A DNA stretch of 26,052 nt from an uncultured bacterium (GTDB taxonomy: Bacteria; Actinomycetota; Coriobacteriia; Coriobacteriales; Eggerthellaceae), in assembly GCA_905215035.1 (NCBI GenBank), contig CAJMOJ010000028.1:1-26052 (forward strand). Direction: 5' to 3'. The translations under genes were made by a program, and so were the position numbers. Shown piece by piece: positions 14,623 through 22,943 of this stretch (position 1 is the stretch's first letter; every line of letters begins with the position of its first letter). Below the pieces are notes generated by a model. It had not been told where the DNA came from. It was given only the letters and a program-made list of their open reading frames with translations, and did not search any database.

Positions 14623-15195
14623 GTGGATTCCGGCAAACACGCCACGAACCATAATCCAAGTATTTTGAAGCGTTTTTTTGGCATTCTCGTTATGGTGATT
14701 GTAGTCCTTGCTGCTACGAAACGTATACGTACGTATGTTTTGGAGCCCTTCCAGATTCCATCAGCATCCATGGAACAAACTATCCAAACCGGTGATCGAG
14801 TTTTTGCAGAAAAGGTAACATATCTTGCGAGTGAGCCTAAACCAGGAGACATTGTTGTTTTTTCGGATCCGCAAATTCCTTCACGTATTTTAATTAAGCG
14901 CGTGATTGCAACAGAGGGACAAGTAATTGATTTTCAGAATGGCAGTGTAGTGATTGATGGGGTTGTGCAAAATGAGCCCTACACCAATGGTGCACCTACC
15001 TATCCTTTGACAACAGCAAGTAACGTTTCTATTTCATACCCTTACACGGTTCCGCAAGGCATGGTTTGGGTTATGGGTGACAATCGTTTAAATTCAGCAG
15101 ACTCACGCTATTTTGGACCAATTAATGAGTCGAGCGTATTTGGTCGTGCTTTTGTGACCTATTGGCCACTGGATCATTTTGGACTTTTAGAGTAA
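14623..15195 (+). CDS. lepB: Type I signal peptidase
   Basis: Signal peptidase I removes signal peptides from exported proteins at the outer face of the membrane. The 190-residue product has a short cytoplasmic N-terminus and one membrane segment (about 18-32). The catalytic Ser49 lies in IPSASMEQT and the catalytic Lys92 in ILIKRVIATEG. The C-terminal box MGDNRLNSADSRYFGPI completes the signature. The start is GTG 14623, preceded by AAAGGA; the ATG at 14616 is out of frame. The gene lies 17 bases before glyQ and probably shares its transcript. Confidence 0.96.
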   Translation: MDSGKHATNHNPSILKRFFGILVMVIVVLAATKRIRTYVLEPFQIPSASMEQTIQTGDRVFAEKVTYLASEPKPGDIVVFSDPQIPSRILIKRVIATEGQVIDFQNGSVVIDGVVQNEPYTNGAPTYPLTTASNVSISYPYTVPQGMVWVMGDNRLNSADSRYFGPINESSVFGRAFVTYWPLDHFGLLE

Positions 15196-15212
15196 GAGAG
15201 AAGGAGTGAGTA

Positions 15213-16142
15213 GTGGCTCAATCGCAGCAGACTCAGCAAGCCTCACAAGAAAACCCTTTAACATTTCAAGAAATTATCCTTGCTTTACAGACTTATTGGG
15301 CAGAGCAGGGATGTGTTATTTTGCAGCCTTACGACAATGAAGTGGGTGCTGGTACGTTTCATACTGCAACAACATTGCGTAGTTTAGGTCCTGACACTTG
15401 GCGTTGCGCGTATGTGCAACCTTGTCGTCGCCCTGCTGATGGTCGTTATGGTGAGAACCCTAATCGTATGCAGCATTATTATCAATTTCAAGTTTTGATC
15501 AAGCCATCGCCTGAGAATGTGCAGGAACTTTATTTGAATTCATTGCGTGCGATTGGCATTGAAGTTGAAGCGCATGATGTTCGCTTTGTTGAAGATGACT
15601 GGGAAAGTCCAACGCTTGGTGCATGGGGCCTTGGTTGGGAAGTTTGGCTTAATGGCATGGAAGTTACGCAGTTTACGTACTTCCAGCAGGTCGGCGGTTT
15701 TGAGTGCGATCCAGTTCCTTCTGAAATCACCTATGGCCTTGAACGTCTTGCTATGTATATTCAAGGTGTCGATTCGGTGTATGACCTTGTGTGGTCACGC
15801 GGTGCTGATGGAAGCGTGTTTACGTATGGCGATGTGTTCTTAGAGAATGAAAAAGAATTCTCAGCCTATAATTTTGAAGTTGCTGATACCGATCTTCTCT
15901 TTGGTGAGTTTGATCGCTATGAGGCAGAATGCTTGCGCACTCTTGAGGCAGGGCTGCCGCTTCCAGCTTACGATTATGTTTTGAAATGTTCGCATGCTTT
16001 TAACTTGCTTGATGCGCGTGGTGTTATTTCTGCAACGGAGCGCATGGGCTACATTCTGCGCGTACGTACATTAGCAAAAGCGTGTTGTGCATCATATTTG
16101 GAACAGGTAGTTGGTATTGATGTAAGTGGAGAAGGGGAGTAA
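15213..16142 (+). CDS. glyQ: Glycyl-tRNA synthetase alpha subunit
   Basis: GlyQ is the catalytic subunit of the two-subunit bacterial glycyl-tRNA synthetase, which charges tRNA-Gly. The 309-residue product has the canonical blocks FQEIILALQTYWAEQGC, QPYDNEVGAGTFHTATTL and QPCRRPADGRYGENPNRMQ. The start is GTG 15213, with a strong GAAGGAG upstream. glyS follows 6 bases later. Most Actinomycetota use the unrelated single-chain GlyRS, so the split enzyme is a useful lineage marker for this window. Confidence 0.98.
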   Translation: MAQSQQTQQASQENPLTFQEIILALQTYWAEQGCVILQPYDNEVGAGTFHTATTLRSLGPDTWRCAYVQPCRRPADGRYGENPNRMQHYYQFQVLIKPSPENVQELYLNSLRAIGIEVEAHDVRFVEDDWESPTLGAWGLGWEVWLNGMEVTQFTYFQQVGGFECDPVPSEITYGLERLAMYIQGVDSVYDLVWSRGADGSVFTYGDVFLENEKEFSAYNFEVADTDLLFGEFDRYEAECLRTLEAGLPLPAYDYVLKCSHAFNLLDARGVISATERMGYILRVRTLAKACCASYLEQVVGIDVSGEGE

Positions 16143-16148
16143 GCAACA

Positions 16149-18212
16149 ATGGCTGGAACAACACTTGCCTTTGAAATTGGAACGGAAGAAATTCCTGCAT
16201 TTGACTTATCGGCAGCTATTAAACAGCTCAAAAAGGATGTCCCTGCTCTCCTTGAAGCAAAACGTATTCCTCATGGCGAGATTGAAATTTATGATACGCC
16301 TCGTCGTCTTATTGTGATTGCGCATGATATTCCTGAGTTTACTGAAGAAAAATCAGAGGTTTTTAAGGGTCCTTCAGTAAAGATTGCCTTTGATGAGAAT
16401 AATGAGCCAACAAAAGCAGCACTCGGCTTTGCTCGCGGTAAAGGGGCTGACGTTGCCGATATTGTTGTTGAAGATGGTTATATCTATGTCAAACGCACTC
16501 TTCCTGCACAAGCGATTAAAGAGCTTTTGCCTGATGTACTTGATGAGATTATTCATGGTATTTCGTGGCCTAAGTCACAGCGTTGGGGAAGTGAACATGA
16601 GACATTTTCTCGTCCCGTGCGCTGGTTGTTGGCGCTTTTTGGTAATGAGGTAATCGCATTTTCCTATGCAGATCTTGAAGCAGGAAACACAACACGAGGC
16701 CATCGTTTTTTGGCACCGGGTCCCTTTGAGGTGGCAACCGCTGATGATCTTATTAGCACCTTGCGCAAAGCCTACATCATTCCTGCTGAAGCAGAGCGAG
16801 AACAGGTGATTCGTGACGGTGTTGCTGCAGTTGAAAAACAAACGGGGCTCAAGGCGGAATTACCTGCAAAAACTTTGGTTGAGGTTATCAATCTTGCTGA
16901 ATATCCTAGTGTATTGTTGGGTACCTTTGATGAAGAGTTCTTAGCTGTTCCTGAAGAGATTATTGTTGATGCTATGTTGATGCATCAACGCTATTTCCCA
17001 CTTTATGATCATGCGGGTGCACTGACTAATCATTTTTTGGTGGTATCTAATGGTGATCCTGCGTGTGCGCAAACCATTATTGAAGGAAATGAACGTGTGG
17101 TTCGCGCTCGTCTCTATGATGCTAAGTTCTTCTATGATGAGGATCTTAAAGTGCCCCTAGAGGCTTATGTTGATCGTCTTTCTGAAGTGGTGTTTCAGGA
17201 GAAATTGGGCACCATGCTCGATAAAACTCATCGCATTGAAGTCTTGTGCGAGCACTTAGCGCAAGATGCGGGTCTTTCTGCTATTGATCGCGATGATGCG
17301 CTTCGTGCGGCAAAACTTTGCAAAGCTGACTTGGTTACGGGTGCTGTTGTTGAATTCACATCCGTACAAGGCATCATAGGTGCCTATTATGCTCAAGCTG
17401 CTGGAGAAACTGATCAAGTAGCAACAGCAATAGGCCAGCATTATCAGCCTCGCTTTGCTGGTGATGATGCTCCTGAATCTGAAGTGGGCAAAATTGTGGC
17501 ATTTGCTGATAAGCTAGATACTATCTGTGGTTTGTTTGCAATTGGCCAAGGCCCTTCAGGTTCATCTGATCCCTTTGCTCTCCGTCGTAGTGCGATAGGT
17601 ATTATTGCCATGTTGCGTGGTGGGCTATCGGTTTCGCTTGAGGATGCAATTGATTGTGCGCTTGATTCTTATGCTCAAGAAATCATGTTTGATAAAGCAG
17701 CGGTTAAGGCTGAGATTATCGATTTCTTTATCACGCGCACTAAAGTTATTTTGAAAGACGAAGGCGTGCCTTCTGATGTAATTGAGGCAATTGTTGCTTG
17801 TCATATTAGTGAACCAGCTGAGATTTCAAAGCGCGCTCATGCTCTTGAAGCGCTGCGTGATGAAATCCCTGAAGCAATGCAAGATTTGGCAACTGCCTTT
17901 GCGCGTGCTAACAATTTGCGTGATAAAGAGGGAGATTCTTCTATTGAAGTGTCTCTTTTAGAGCAGCAAGAACAAATGCTGCTTGATGCAATTATTACTG
18001 CTGAGGATAACGTAAACAAAGCGCTTGCTGACAATAATTACGCGCTTGCTCTTCAGTCGCTTGCAGATCTTAGAAACCCCATCGACACGTTCTTTAGTGA
18101 AGTTATGATTATGGATGACGATCCTCAAAAACGGGCAAACAGATTGGCGTTGCTCAATAGATTTGTGCAAGTCTTTGAGCATGTTGCTGATTTCTCGCAG
18201 CTGAGCAAATAG
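16149..18212 (+). CDS. glyS: Glycyl-tRNA synthetase beta subunit
   Basis: GlyS supplies tRNA recognition for the alpha2-beta2 glycyl-tRNA synthetase. The 687-residue product has the family's full length, with LAFEIGTEEIPA at the N-terminus, YDTPRRLIV, FSRPVRWLLALFG, DAMLMHQRYFPLYD, an HD-like segment (about 380-470) and SSDPFALRRSAIGI. A DALR-type anticodon-binding domain forms the C-terminus (about 580-687). The ATG follows glyQ by 6 bases. ppsR begins 11 bases downstream, the same glyS-DUF299 neighbourhood seen in Firmicutes such as B. subtilis. Confidence 0.98.
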   Translation: MAGTTLAFEIGTEEIPAFDLSAAIKQLKKDVPALLEAKRIPHGEIEIYDTPRRLIVIAHDIPEFTEEKSEVFKGPSVKIAFDENNEPTKAALGFARGKGADVADIVVEDGYIYVKRTLPAQAIKELLPDVLDEIIHGISWPKSQRWGSEHETFSRPVRWLLALFGNEVIAFSYADLEAGNTTRGHRFLAPGPFEVATADDLISTLRKAYIIPAEAEREQVIRDGVAAVEKQTGLKAELPAKTLVEVINLAEYPSVLLGTFDEEFLAVPEEIIVDAMLMHQRYFPLYDHAGALTNHFLVVSNGDPACAQTIIEGNERVVRARLYDAKFFYDEDLKVPLEAYVDRLSEVVFQEKLGTMLDKTHRIEVLCEHLAQDAGLSAIDRDDALRAAKLCKADLVTGAVVEFTSVQGIIGAYYAQAAGETDQVATAIGQHYQPRFAGDDAPESEVGKIVAFADKLDTICGLFAIGQGPSGSSDPFALRRSAIGIIAMLRGGLSVSLEDAIDCALDSYAQEIMFDKAAVKAEIIDFFITRTKVILKDEGVPSDVIEAIVACHISEPAEISKRAHALEALRDEIPEAMQDLATAFARANNLRDKEGDSSIEVSLLEQQEQMLLDAIITAEDNVNKALADNNYALALQSLADLRNPIDTFFSEVMIMDDDPQKRANRLALLNRFVQVFEHVADFSQLSK

Positions 18213-18223
18213 GGAGGTGTGCA

Positions 18224-19111
18224 ATGAAGCAATGGATTTTTCACGGAGACCCCACTGCTGATTTGCCCACAATTCATATCGTTTCTGATTCGGTAGGTGT
18301 GACGGGGCAAACTGTTGCTCGCGCAGCTGCAGCAACATTTGGAATTTATAATCCATCTGTTGCAGTTTTACCCAGTGTTAAAAATGCCGACATGCTCAAA
18401 CGAGTTTTAGATAATCTATGTGAGCGCTATGCCGAAATTCATCCCGGCGAGCGCTTGCTGCTTTTTTATACGATTATCGATCAAACGCTTCACAAAGTAA
18501 TGAATGACTATGTTGTATCCCATGCTGATCAAATTGAAGCATGGGATATTATGGCGGGGCCCGTGCAGGCAATTGAGCGCGTAACAGGTAAGAAAGCAAA
18601 TGGTAAACCAGGAGAGTTTCACTCTGTTAATGAGTTTTATTTCCATAGAATTGAGGCGATGGAGTTCACCATCATGCATGATGATGGACGAAATCCCCAA
18701 GATCTTACTAAGGCAGATATTGTTTTAATTGGCGTATCACGTTCGTCAAAAACGCCGCTTTCGATTTATTTATCGCAGCAAGGGTACAAGGTTGCCAATG
18801 TGCCGCTCGACTTCCAAACTGAACCTCCCAAAGAACTCGAAGAAGTGGATTCAAGCAGACTGTTTGGGCTGATGATATCAGCTGAGACGCTCGTTGATAT
18901 TAGGCGTAAGCGTATTGGAAAAGCCGCTCACGTTGCCTCAAAATACGCGGATTTAGAGTATGTGTATCAAGATTTGGAAGATGCACGCTCATATATGCGC
19001 CGTTTAGGTGCAATTGTTATCCGAACCGATAATCGCGCAATTGAAGAAACCGCACAGGAAATTTTGCGTTATTATGAGAATGCTCACCCTCAACAGCTTC
19101 GTTTTGACTAA
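18224..19111 (+). CDS. ppsR: Pyruvate, phosphate dikinase regulatory protein (DUF299)
   Basis: This bifunctional kinase/pyrophosphorylase inactivates PPDK by ADP-dependent phosphorylation of an active-site threonine and reactivates it by phosphate-dependent removal. The 295-residue product has IHIVSDSVGVTGQTVARAAA near the N-terminus. The P-loop-like GVSRSSKTPLS is at about 172-182, followed by KVANVPL and the C-terminal RRLGAIVIRTDNRAIEETAQEIL. GGGAGGTG provides a strong ribosome-binding site. Its likely substrate, PPDK, is encoded next, 63 bases downstream, which makes the PPDK rather than the PEP synthase version of the family the natural reading. Confidence 0.95.
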   Translation: MKQWIFHGDPTADLPTIHIVSDSVGVTGQTVARAAAATFGIYNPSVAVLPSVKNADMLKRVLDNLCERYAEIHPGERLLLFYTIIDQTLHKVMNDYVVSHADQIEAWDIMAGPVQAIERVTGKKANGKPGEFHSVNEFYFHRIEAMEFTIMHDDGRNPQDLTKADIVLIGVSRSSKTPLSIYLSQQGYKVANVPLDFQTEPPKELEEVDSSRLFGLMISAETLVDIRRKRIGKAAHVASKYADLEYVYQDLEDARSYMRRLGAIVIRTDNRAIEETAQEILRYYENAHPQQLRFD

Positions 19112-19121
19112 GAGGGCCAAA

Positions 19122-19181
19122 ATGAAGCAGTTTGCTACTGAAGGGTGTGCTAAGGAAAATCGTCTAAGGAGAAAATGGTGA
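19122..19181 (+). CDS. Possible 19-residue leader ORF before ppdK
   Basis: An ATG at 19122, with GAGGG a few bases upstream, opens a 19-codon frame. Its TGA at 19179-19181 overlaps the ppdK start region out of frame. The peptide has no recognisable motif. Translation ending at the ppdK start could couple the two, but such short frames arise by chance; I list it only as a candidate. Confidence 0.2.
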   Translation: MKQFATEGCAKENRLRRKW

Positions 19182-21892
19182 CTGACCAAGTTAAGCGCGT
19201 TTATGCGTTCGGTAAAGACGCAGACGGCAATAACGTTACTGAGGGTAACACTGATATGAAAGCTATCCTCGGCGGCAAAGGTGCAAACCTTGCTGAAATG
19301 GCCAACATTGGCCTTCCTGTTCCTCCAGGATTTACGATTTCTTGCCAGACTTGTATGGAATATGCAAATGCTGACAATACTTGGCCTGAAGGCGTTTTAG
19401 ATACTATTGAAGAGTATCGTCTTGATCTTGAAAACCGCATCGGTAAAAAGATTGGTGATGCAGAAGATCCTCTGCTCGTTTCTGTCCGTTCTGGCGCTCC
19501 TATGTCAATGCCTGGCATGATGGATACTGTTTTAAATTTAGGCTTGAACGATCAGTCAATCAACGGTTTGATTAAGCAGACCGAAAACCCTCGCTTTGCT
19601 TGGGACTCTTATCGTCGCTTTATCCAGATGTTCTCTAACGTTGTTATGGGTCTTGATGGTGATTTGTTTGAGAATGCCATCAATCTCATGAAGCAGGATC
19701 GTGGTGTTGATGAGGATACTGAACTTACCGCAGAAGACCTCCAACAGCTTGTAAGTGAGTTTAAGCAGATCTTTAGTGAGAATGTATCTGCCGATGAGTA
19801 TCCTTCGCTTGTTGTTGATGGAACCGTACAGTTCCCACAGGATCCTGATGTGCAGCTTCAATTGGCAATTGAAGCAGTGTTTGGTTCTTGGAACAATCCG
19901 CGTGCTACGCTTTATCGTAAGCAGAACAAAATCTCCGATGACTTAGGCACTGCAGTAAATGTTCAGTCTATGATCTTTGGCAACAAAGGTGAGACCTCTG
20001 CTACTGGTGTTGCATTTACTCGTAATCCTGCAAATGGTGAAAAAGAGTTTTACGGTGACTATCTTGTCAATGCTCAAGGTGAAGACGTTGTAGCTGGTAT
20101 TCGCAATACTTCACCTATCGCTGATCTGAAGCACGTTGAAGGTCTTGAAGAGGCTGGTCGTGAGCTTGAGCAGGTGTTTACCATTCTTGAGAATCACTTC
20201 CGTGATATGTGTGATATCGAATTTACTATTGAGCAAGGTAAGCTTTGGATGCTTCAGACTCGTGTTGGTAAACGTACCGCTGCTGCAGCGCTCCATATTG
20301 CAATCGAAATGGTAAATGAGGGCCTTATCACCAAAGAAGAGGCAGTAACTCGTGTTGATCCTGAGCAACTCGACCAGCTCTTGCATCCTCAATTTGACAC
20401 TAACGCCGAGTATGACGTTGTCGCTCGCGGTTTAAACGCTTCTCCTGGTGCCGCAGTTGGTGAAGCAGTATTTTCTGCTGAGGCTGCTGTTGCTGCTGCA
20501 GAAGAGGGTCGCAAGACCGTTTTGGTTCGCTGGGAAACAACTCCTGATGACCTTGCAGGTATGATTGCTGCTGAAGGTATTTTGACTTCTCATGGCGGTA
20601 AGACTTCTCACGCTGCTGTTATTGCTCGTGGTATGGGCGCACCTTGTGTTTGCGGCGTTGACGCATTGAAGATTGATGCTGAAGCAAAACAAGCAACTAT
20701 CGCAGGTACTGATCTAGTTATTCGCGAAGGCGATATGATTTCTCTCGACGGTACAACCGGTATCGTTGTTATGGGTGCTGTTGAGCTTGTTCAGCCTGAA
20801 CTTGCAGGCGATCTTGATACTATCCTTGAATGGGCGGATGAAGTTCGTACTATGGGTGTTCGTGCTAATGCTGACAACCCTGAAGATGCTGAGCTTGCTC
20901 GTTCCTTTGGCGCTCAAGGTATTGGTCTTTGCCGTACCGAGCATATGTTCTTGGGCGATCGCAAGCAGATTATTCAAACCTTTATCTTGAACGAGGATCC
21001 TGCAATTCGCGAGAAAGCAGTTGCTGATTTATTTGAGGCTCAGACCGGTGACTTCCTTGGCATGTTTAAGGCTATGGATGGTCTACCTGTTATTGTCCGC
21101 TTGCTTGATCCACCGCTGCATGAGTTCTTGGAGAGCCCTCGTGCTCTTGACGTTGAAATTGCTCGTCTTGAGGCAACGGGTGCTGACGCGGAAGAGATTG
21201 CGGCTAAGCGCAAACTTATGGAGCAGATTGACGGCTTTGCAGAGCAAAATCCTATGCTTGGTTTGCGAGGTGTTCGTCTTGCGATTAAATATCCTATTCT
21301 TCCTGTTATGCAGATTCGCGCAATCGCAACGGCTATGGCGCAGTTGAAGAAACAAGGTCTTGATCCTAAGCCAGAGATCATGATTCCTCTTGTTTCTGTT
21401 AAGCCTGAGCTTGATAAGTTACGTGCGTTAGCAGAGCAGACTATTGCTGAGGTCGCTGAACAAGAGGGTGTAGAGCTTGAGATTCCTATTGGAACCATGA
21501 TTGAGCTTCCCCGCGCTGCTGTCACGGCTGATGAGATTGCTCAGGCTGCTGACTTCTTCTCATTTGGCACCAATGACCTTACTCAGACCACCTTTGGCTT
21601 CTCTCGTGATGATGTTGAGGCTGAGTTTGTTTCTGATTACCTCAATGAGCGCATTTTGCCCTACAACCCCTTTGCAACTATCGATCCAGGTGTTGCACGT
21701 TTGGTTGATATGGGTGTTGAACTTGGCCATAAGGGTAATCCTGACATTGTTTGCGGCGTTTGCGGCGAGCACGGTGGAGATCCTGATTCAGTTAAGACCT
21801 TCAATAAGATCGGTCTCGACTATGTTAGCTGCTCACCGTATCGTGTGCCGATTGCTCGCTTGGCTGCTGCTCAGGCTGCTTTGGGCAAGTAA
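19175..21892 (+). CDS. ppdK: Pyruvate, phosphate dikinase
   Basis: PPDK interconverts pyruvate, ATP and phosphate with PEP, AMP and pyrophosphate. In anaerobes it often runs in the glycolytic direction with pyrophosphate. The 905-residue product has an N-terminal ATP-grasp domain (GGKGANLAEMANIGLPVPPGF, VSVRSGAPMSMPGMMDTVLN). The central phosphohistidine domain has GGKTSHAAVIARG, with phospho-acceptor His479 and regulatory Thr477. The C-terminal TIM barrel has GIGLCRTEHMF, GTNDLTQTTFGFSRDD and the acid-base Cys in CGVCGEHGG. The threonine expected to be modified by PpsR is present. The start may be ATG 19175 or GTG 19178; AAGGAG is 3 bases from the first and 6 from the second. A terminator follows 75 bases after the stop. 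Confidence 0.98.
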   Translation: MVTDQVKRVYAFGKDADGNNVTEGNTDMKAILGGKGANLAEMANIGLPVPPGFTISCQTCMEYANADNTWPEGVLDTIEEYRLDLENRIGKKIGDAEDPLLVSVRSGAPMSMPGMMDTVLNLGLNDQSINGLIKQTENPRFAWDSYRRFIQMFSNVVMGLDGDLFENAINLMKQDRGVDEDTELTAEDLQQLVSEFKQIFSENVSADEYPSLVVDGTVQFPQDPDVQLQLAIEAVFGSWNNPRATLYRKQNKISDDLGTAVNVQSMIFGNKGETSATGVAFTRNPANGEKEFYGDYLVNAQGEDVVAGIRNTSPIADLKHVEGLEEAGRELEQVFTILENHFRDMCDIEFTIEQGKLWMLQTRVGKRTAAAALHIAIEMVNEGLITKEEAVTRVDPEQLDQLLHPQFDTNAEYDVVARGLNASPGAAVGEAVFSAEAAVAAAEEGRKTVLVRWETTPDDLAGMIAAEGILTSHGGKTSHAAVIARGMGAPCVCGVDALKIDAEAKQATIAGTDLVIREGDMISLDGTTGIVVMGAVELVQPELAGDLDTILEWADEVRTMGVRANADNPEDAELARSFGAQGIGLCRTEHMFLGDRKQIIQTFILNEDPAIREKAVADLFEAQTGDFLGMFKAMDGLPVIVRLLDPPLHEFLESPRALDVEIARLEATGADAEEIAAKRKLMEQIDGFAEQNPMLGLRGVRLAIKYPILPVMQIRAIATAMAQLKKQGLDPKPEIMIPLVSVKPELDKLRALAEQTIAEVAEQEGVELEIPIGTMIELPRAAVTADEIAQAADFFSFGTNDLTQTTFGFSRDDVEAEFVSDYLNERILPYNPFATIDPGVARLVDMGVELGHKGNPDIVCGVCGEHGGDPDSVKTFNKIGLDYVSCSPYRVPIARLAAAQAALGK

Positions 21893-21967
21893 GGTAGGGT
21901 ATAAATCCTAGTAAATTACTATTGATAGAAACGCATTAGTAACTTATAACCAAAATCCTATACATCG

Positions 21968-22005
21968 GCGTCCTTGTTTTTGTTGAACAAGGACGCTTTT
22001 GTTTT
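21968..22005 (+). terminator. Rho-independent terminator after ppdK
   Basis: Perfect 10-bp arms 21968-21977 and 21987-21996 with a 9-base loop, followed by TTTTGTTTT. It closes the lepB-glyQS-ppsR-ppdK unit. Confidence 0.92.
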
Positions 22006-22059
22006 ATCCTAAATATGTTCATTTATCAGGTCTTGTTTTGAGAATGGAGGGTGTAGGAT

Positions 22060-22314
22060 ATGGCAGCGTTACAGAAAAGCGCAGCAAAGCTTTTTAGTCG
22101 AGTAGAATCAGGAAAAATCACTAAGACAAATAATTTTACTGTCGATAAGTTTTGTATTGGATGCGGAAAGTGCGCTGAAGTTTGTCCTGCGGAATCTATC
22201 AAACTAGAGCATTGCGAACCGGTATGGACAAAAGATGAATGTTATGTTTGCTTTGGATGCTTACGTGTTTGTCCTACTGAGTCTATTCGTTATGGACAAC
22301 AATCAATGAATTAA
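22060..22314 (+). CDS. 2[4Fe-4S] ferredoxin-type protein
   Basis: A small electron-transfer protein of 84 residues. It carries two complete CxxCxxCxxxCP motifs (Cys32-35-38-42 and Cys61-64-67-71), each expected to hold one [4Fe-4S] cluster. About 30 residues without cysteines precede the first motif, longer than in clostridial ferredoxins, and there is an extra Cys52 between the motifs. GGAGGG lies upstream and the ATG is at 22060. It stands alone between two terminators, so it is probably transcribed by itself. Its redox partner cannot be told from the window; adjacency to ppdK makes pyruvate:ferredoxin oxidoreductase chemistry a natural thought, but that is speculation. Confidence 0.9.
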   Translation: MAALQKSAAKLFSRVESGKITKTNNFTVDKFCIGCGKCAEVCPAESIKLEHCEPVWTKDECYVCFGCLRVCPTESIRYGQQSMN

Positions 22315-22353
22315 GAATTAAATACACTATCAAAACGTAATAGTAGTGAAGTG

Positions 22354-22382
22354 AAAAACACCCCACTCGTGGGGTGTTTTTA
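22354..22382. terminator. Bidirectional terminator after the ferredoxin gene
   Basis: AAAAACACCCCAC (22354-22366) and its exact complement (22369-22381) form a very stable hairpin with A and T runs on both sides. It can therefore end the ferredoxin transcript and also serve as a back-up for ssrA on the other strand. Confidence 0.9.
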
Positions 22383-22414
22383 TAGTTATAGAGCAGTTTA
22401 TGGAGTATGGATAA

Positions 22415-22448
22415 ACAAAAAAACGGACTCTCAGCATGGGGAGTCCGT
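22415..22448 (-). terminator. Rho-independent terminator of ssrA
   Basis: Read on the minus strand, 8-bp arms (22441-22448 and 22423-22430) with a 10-base loop are followed by seven Ts (22417-22423). It lies about 70 bases beyond the mature tmRNA 3' end. Confidence 0.85.
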
Positions 22449-22481
22449 ATACTTCTTTAAGGTGAAGCTGGGTATAAATAG

Positions 22482-22508
22482 CACGAACTCCCGAAGTGGG
22501 AGTTCGTG
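22482..22508 (-). terminator. Perfect 11-bp hairpin just past the tmRNA 3' end
   Basis: CACGAACTCCC (22482-22492) pairs exactly with 22498-22508 around a 5-base loop. On the minus strand it begins 11 bases after the tmRNA CCA and is followed by CTATTTATA, a poor T run. It is either a weak first terminator or a structure guiding 3' processing. Confidence 0.6.
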
Positions 22509-22519
22509 TAATTCTCCTA

Positions 22520-22883
22520 TGGTGGAGGCGCGGAGAATCGAACTCCGGTCCATACTAAATCTGCAACGAAGCGCTACAGGCTTAGTCAATGGTTAAGCTT
22601 CAAATAGATCCTGCCCACCGACAGGCTAAATCTATTCTAGTCAGTTCAGGCTTATGCTCAATCATACTGGCTACGTATTGAGCGGCATTCCCTTAAAAAT
22701 GATATCGCCCCAATGCCAGGGAAATGCATATGGTTTGACACCTCGGGCTACAATTAAGCAGCTAAAGCGAGGTTGTTGTTTTGAGTTTTGCCAATTAACT
22801 TGACGGTACCCCTGTTTAACGTGGCGAGGAGACCACGACCTGCTCTTCGTATTGGACTTACCATGTCGAAACCAGTCGCCCCC
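22520..22883 (-). ncRNA. ssrA: Transfer-messenger RNA (tmRNA)
   Basis: tmRNA rescues stalled ribosomes by adding a degradation tag. The minus-strand 5' end GGGGGCG (22883 downward) pairs with CGCCTCC, followed by the discriminator A and an encoded CCA (22520-22522), giving a seven-pair acceptor stem with one G-U. The T arm CGGAG-TTCGATT-CTCCG and the conserved 5' segment CGACTGGTTTCGACATGG are present. The tag frame runs from 22792 to 22754: resume codon GGC, then GKTQNNNLALAA and TAA. With the uncoded alanine the tag is AGKTQNNNLALAA. This resembles the AGKT...ALAA tag of B. subtilis. The length is 364 bases, a one-piece tmRNA. Confidence 0.97.
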
Positions 22884-22915
22884 ATAAAAGATATTTAGTT
22901 GTCAAAGGAATGCTT

Positions 22916-22943
22916 ATTCTACGCTGACTTTATAATCTGTCAA
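22916..22943 (-). promoter_or_regulatory. Promoter of ssrA
   Basis: On the minus strand a perfect -35 TTGACA (22938-22943) is followed after 16 bases by -10 TAGAAT (22916-22921). Transcription would start near 22908, leaving about 25 bases to be trimmed from the 5' end of tmRNA. Confidence 0.75.

Noticed and set aside
22520..22550. tRNA-like 3' end on the minus strand, possible tRNA gene
   Set aside because: The acceptor and T arm belong to the tmRNA; the matching 5' acceptor strand lies 330 bases away.
22351..22596. 81-codon + strand frame after the ferredoxin
   Set aside because: It runs through three hairpins and the 3' end of tmRNA, so coding is very unlikely.
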